Shown here piece after piece: positions 13,469-13,503 of a DNA stretch of 13,503 nt. The first letter of the stretch is position 1; each line of letters opens with the position of its first letter. The position numbers and the translations under genes are program-made. The notes beneath the pieces are model-generated. The model had not been told where the DNA came from. It ran no database searches and saw only the letters and a list, made by a program, of their open reading frames with translations. This DNA comes from Sulfurospirillum sp. UBA6790 (GTDB taxonomy: Bacteria > Campylobacterota > Campylobacteria > Campylobacterales > Sulfurospirillaceae): NCBI GenBank assembly GCA_002452855.1, contig DKFS01000053.1:1-13503 (forward strand), in the 5' to 3' direction.

Positions 13469-13503
13469 AAAGTGTAATGGATGGCATAAATGCTTTTCAT
13501 CTT

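Overview
The window looks like the chromosome of a free-living member of the Campylobacterota, most like Sulfurospirillum or a relative. The evidence is a low-to-moderate GC content, the order flgB-flgC-fliE followed by a class B penicillin-binding protein (the arrangement I recall from Campylobacter jejuni), an ftsW-murG pair, a RpoN (sigma-54) type flagellar promoter, and Campylobacter-like 5S rRNA. It is ordinary housekeeping chromosome. I see no phage, insertion sequence, CRISPR array, toxin-antitoxin pair or recognisable defence system.

Layout: 1-470 is the 3' end of a 23S rRNA gene, followed by a 134-base spacer and a complete 5S rRNA (605-721). Directly behind it is an AT-rich, tightly coupled plus-strand trio (773-2467): an EamA/DMT-type permease and two exported thioredoxin-fold proteins with CPYC active sites. 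The last of these overlaps, tail to tail, a minus-strand multi-pass membrane protein with a nucleoside-recognition (Gate) domain (2427-3305). A divergent promoter region then serves a tRNA-Arg with anticodon GCG (3373-3449).

From 6105 back to 3457 the minus strand carries ftsW, murG and a GNAT-like protein as a compact operon (septal glycan polymerase and lipid II synthesis). Diverging from it, a well-matched sigma-54 promoter (6178-6195) starts flgB-flgC-fliE (flagellar rod and MS-ring adaptor) and then a class B PBP, probably FtsI. Flagellar rod assembly and septal wall synthesis are thus physically linked. The PBP gene overlaps, tail to tail, a minus-strand operon (12179 back to 9232) of a WbpE-like sugar aminotransferase, a Gfo/Idh NAD-dependent sugar dehydrogenase and ferrochelatase HemH. 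The first two probably act together on a nucleotide sugar. Their coupling to the last step of protoheme synthesis is positional only. Diverging again, a plus-strand pair encodes a short-chain dehydrogenase and an exported DUF1566 protein (12286-13460).

The most unexpected signal is not a gene. A 10-14 base palindrome with core TTACATGTAA occurs five times inside protein-coding sequence (1398, 2297, 4698, 9555, 9915). All five ACATGT hexamers outside the rRNA carry these flanks, and they are read in two different codon frames. This suggests a DNA-level signal such as a protein-binding or architecture motif, and deserves a genome-wide count.
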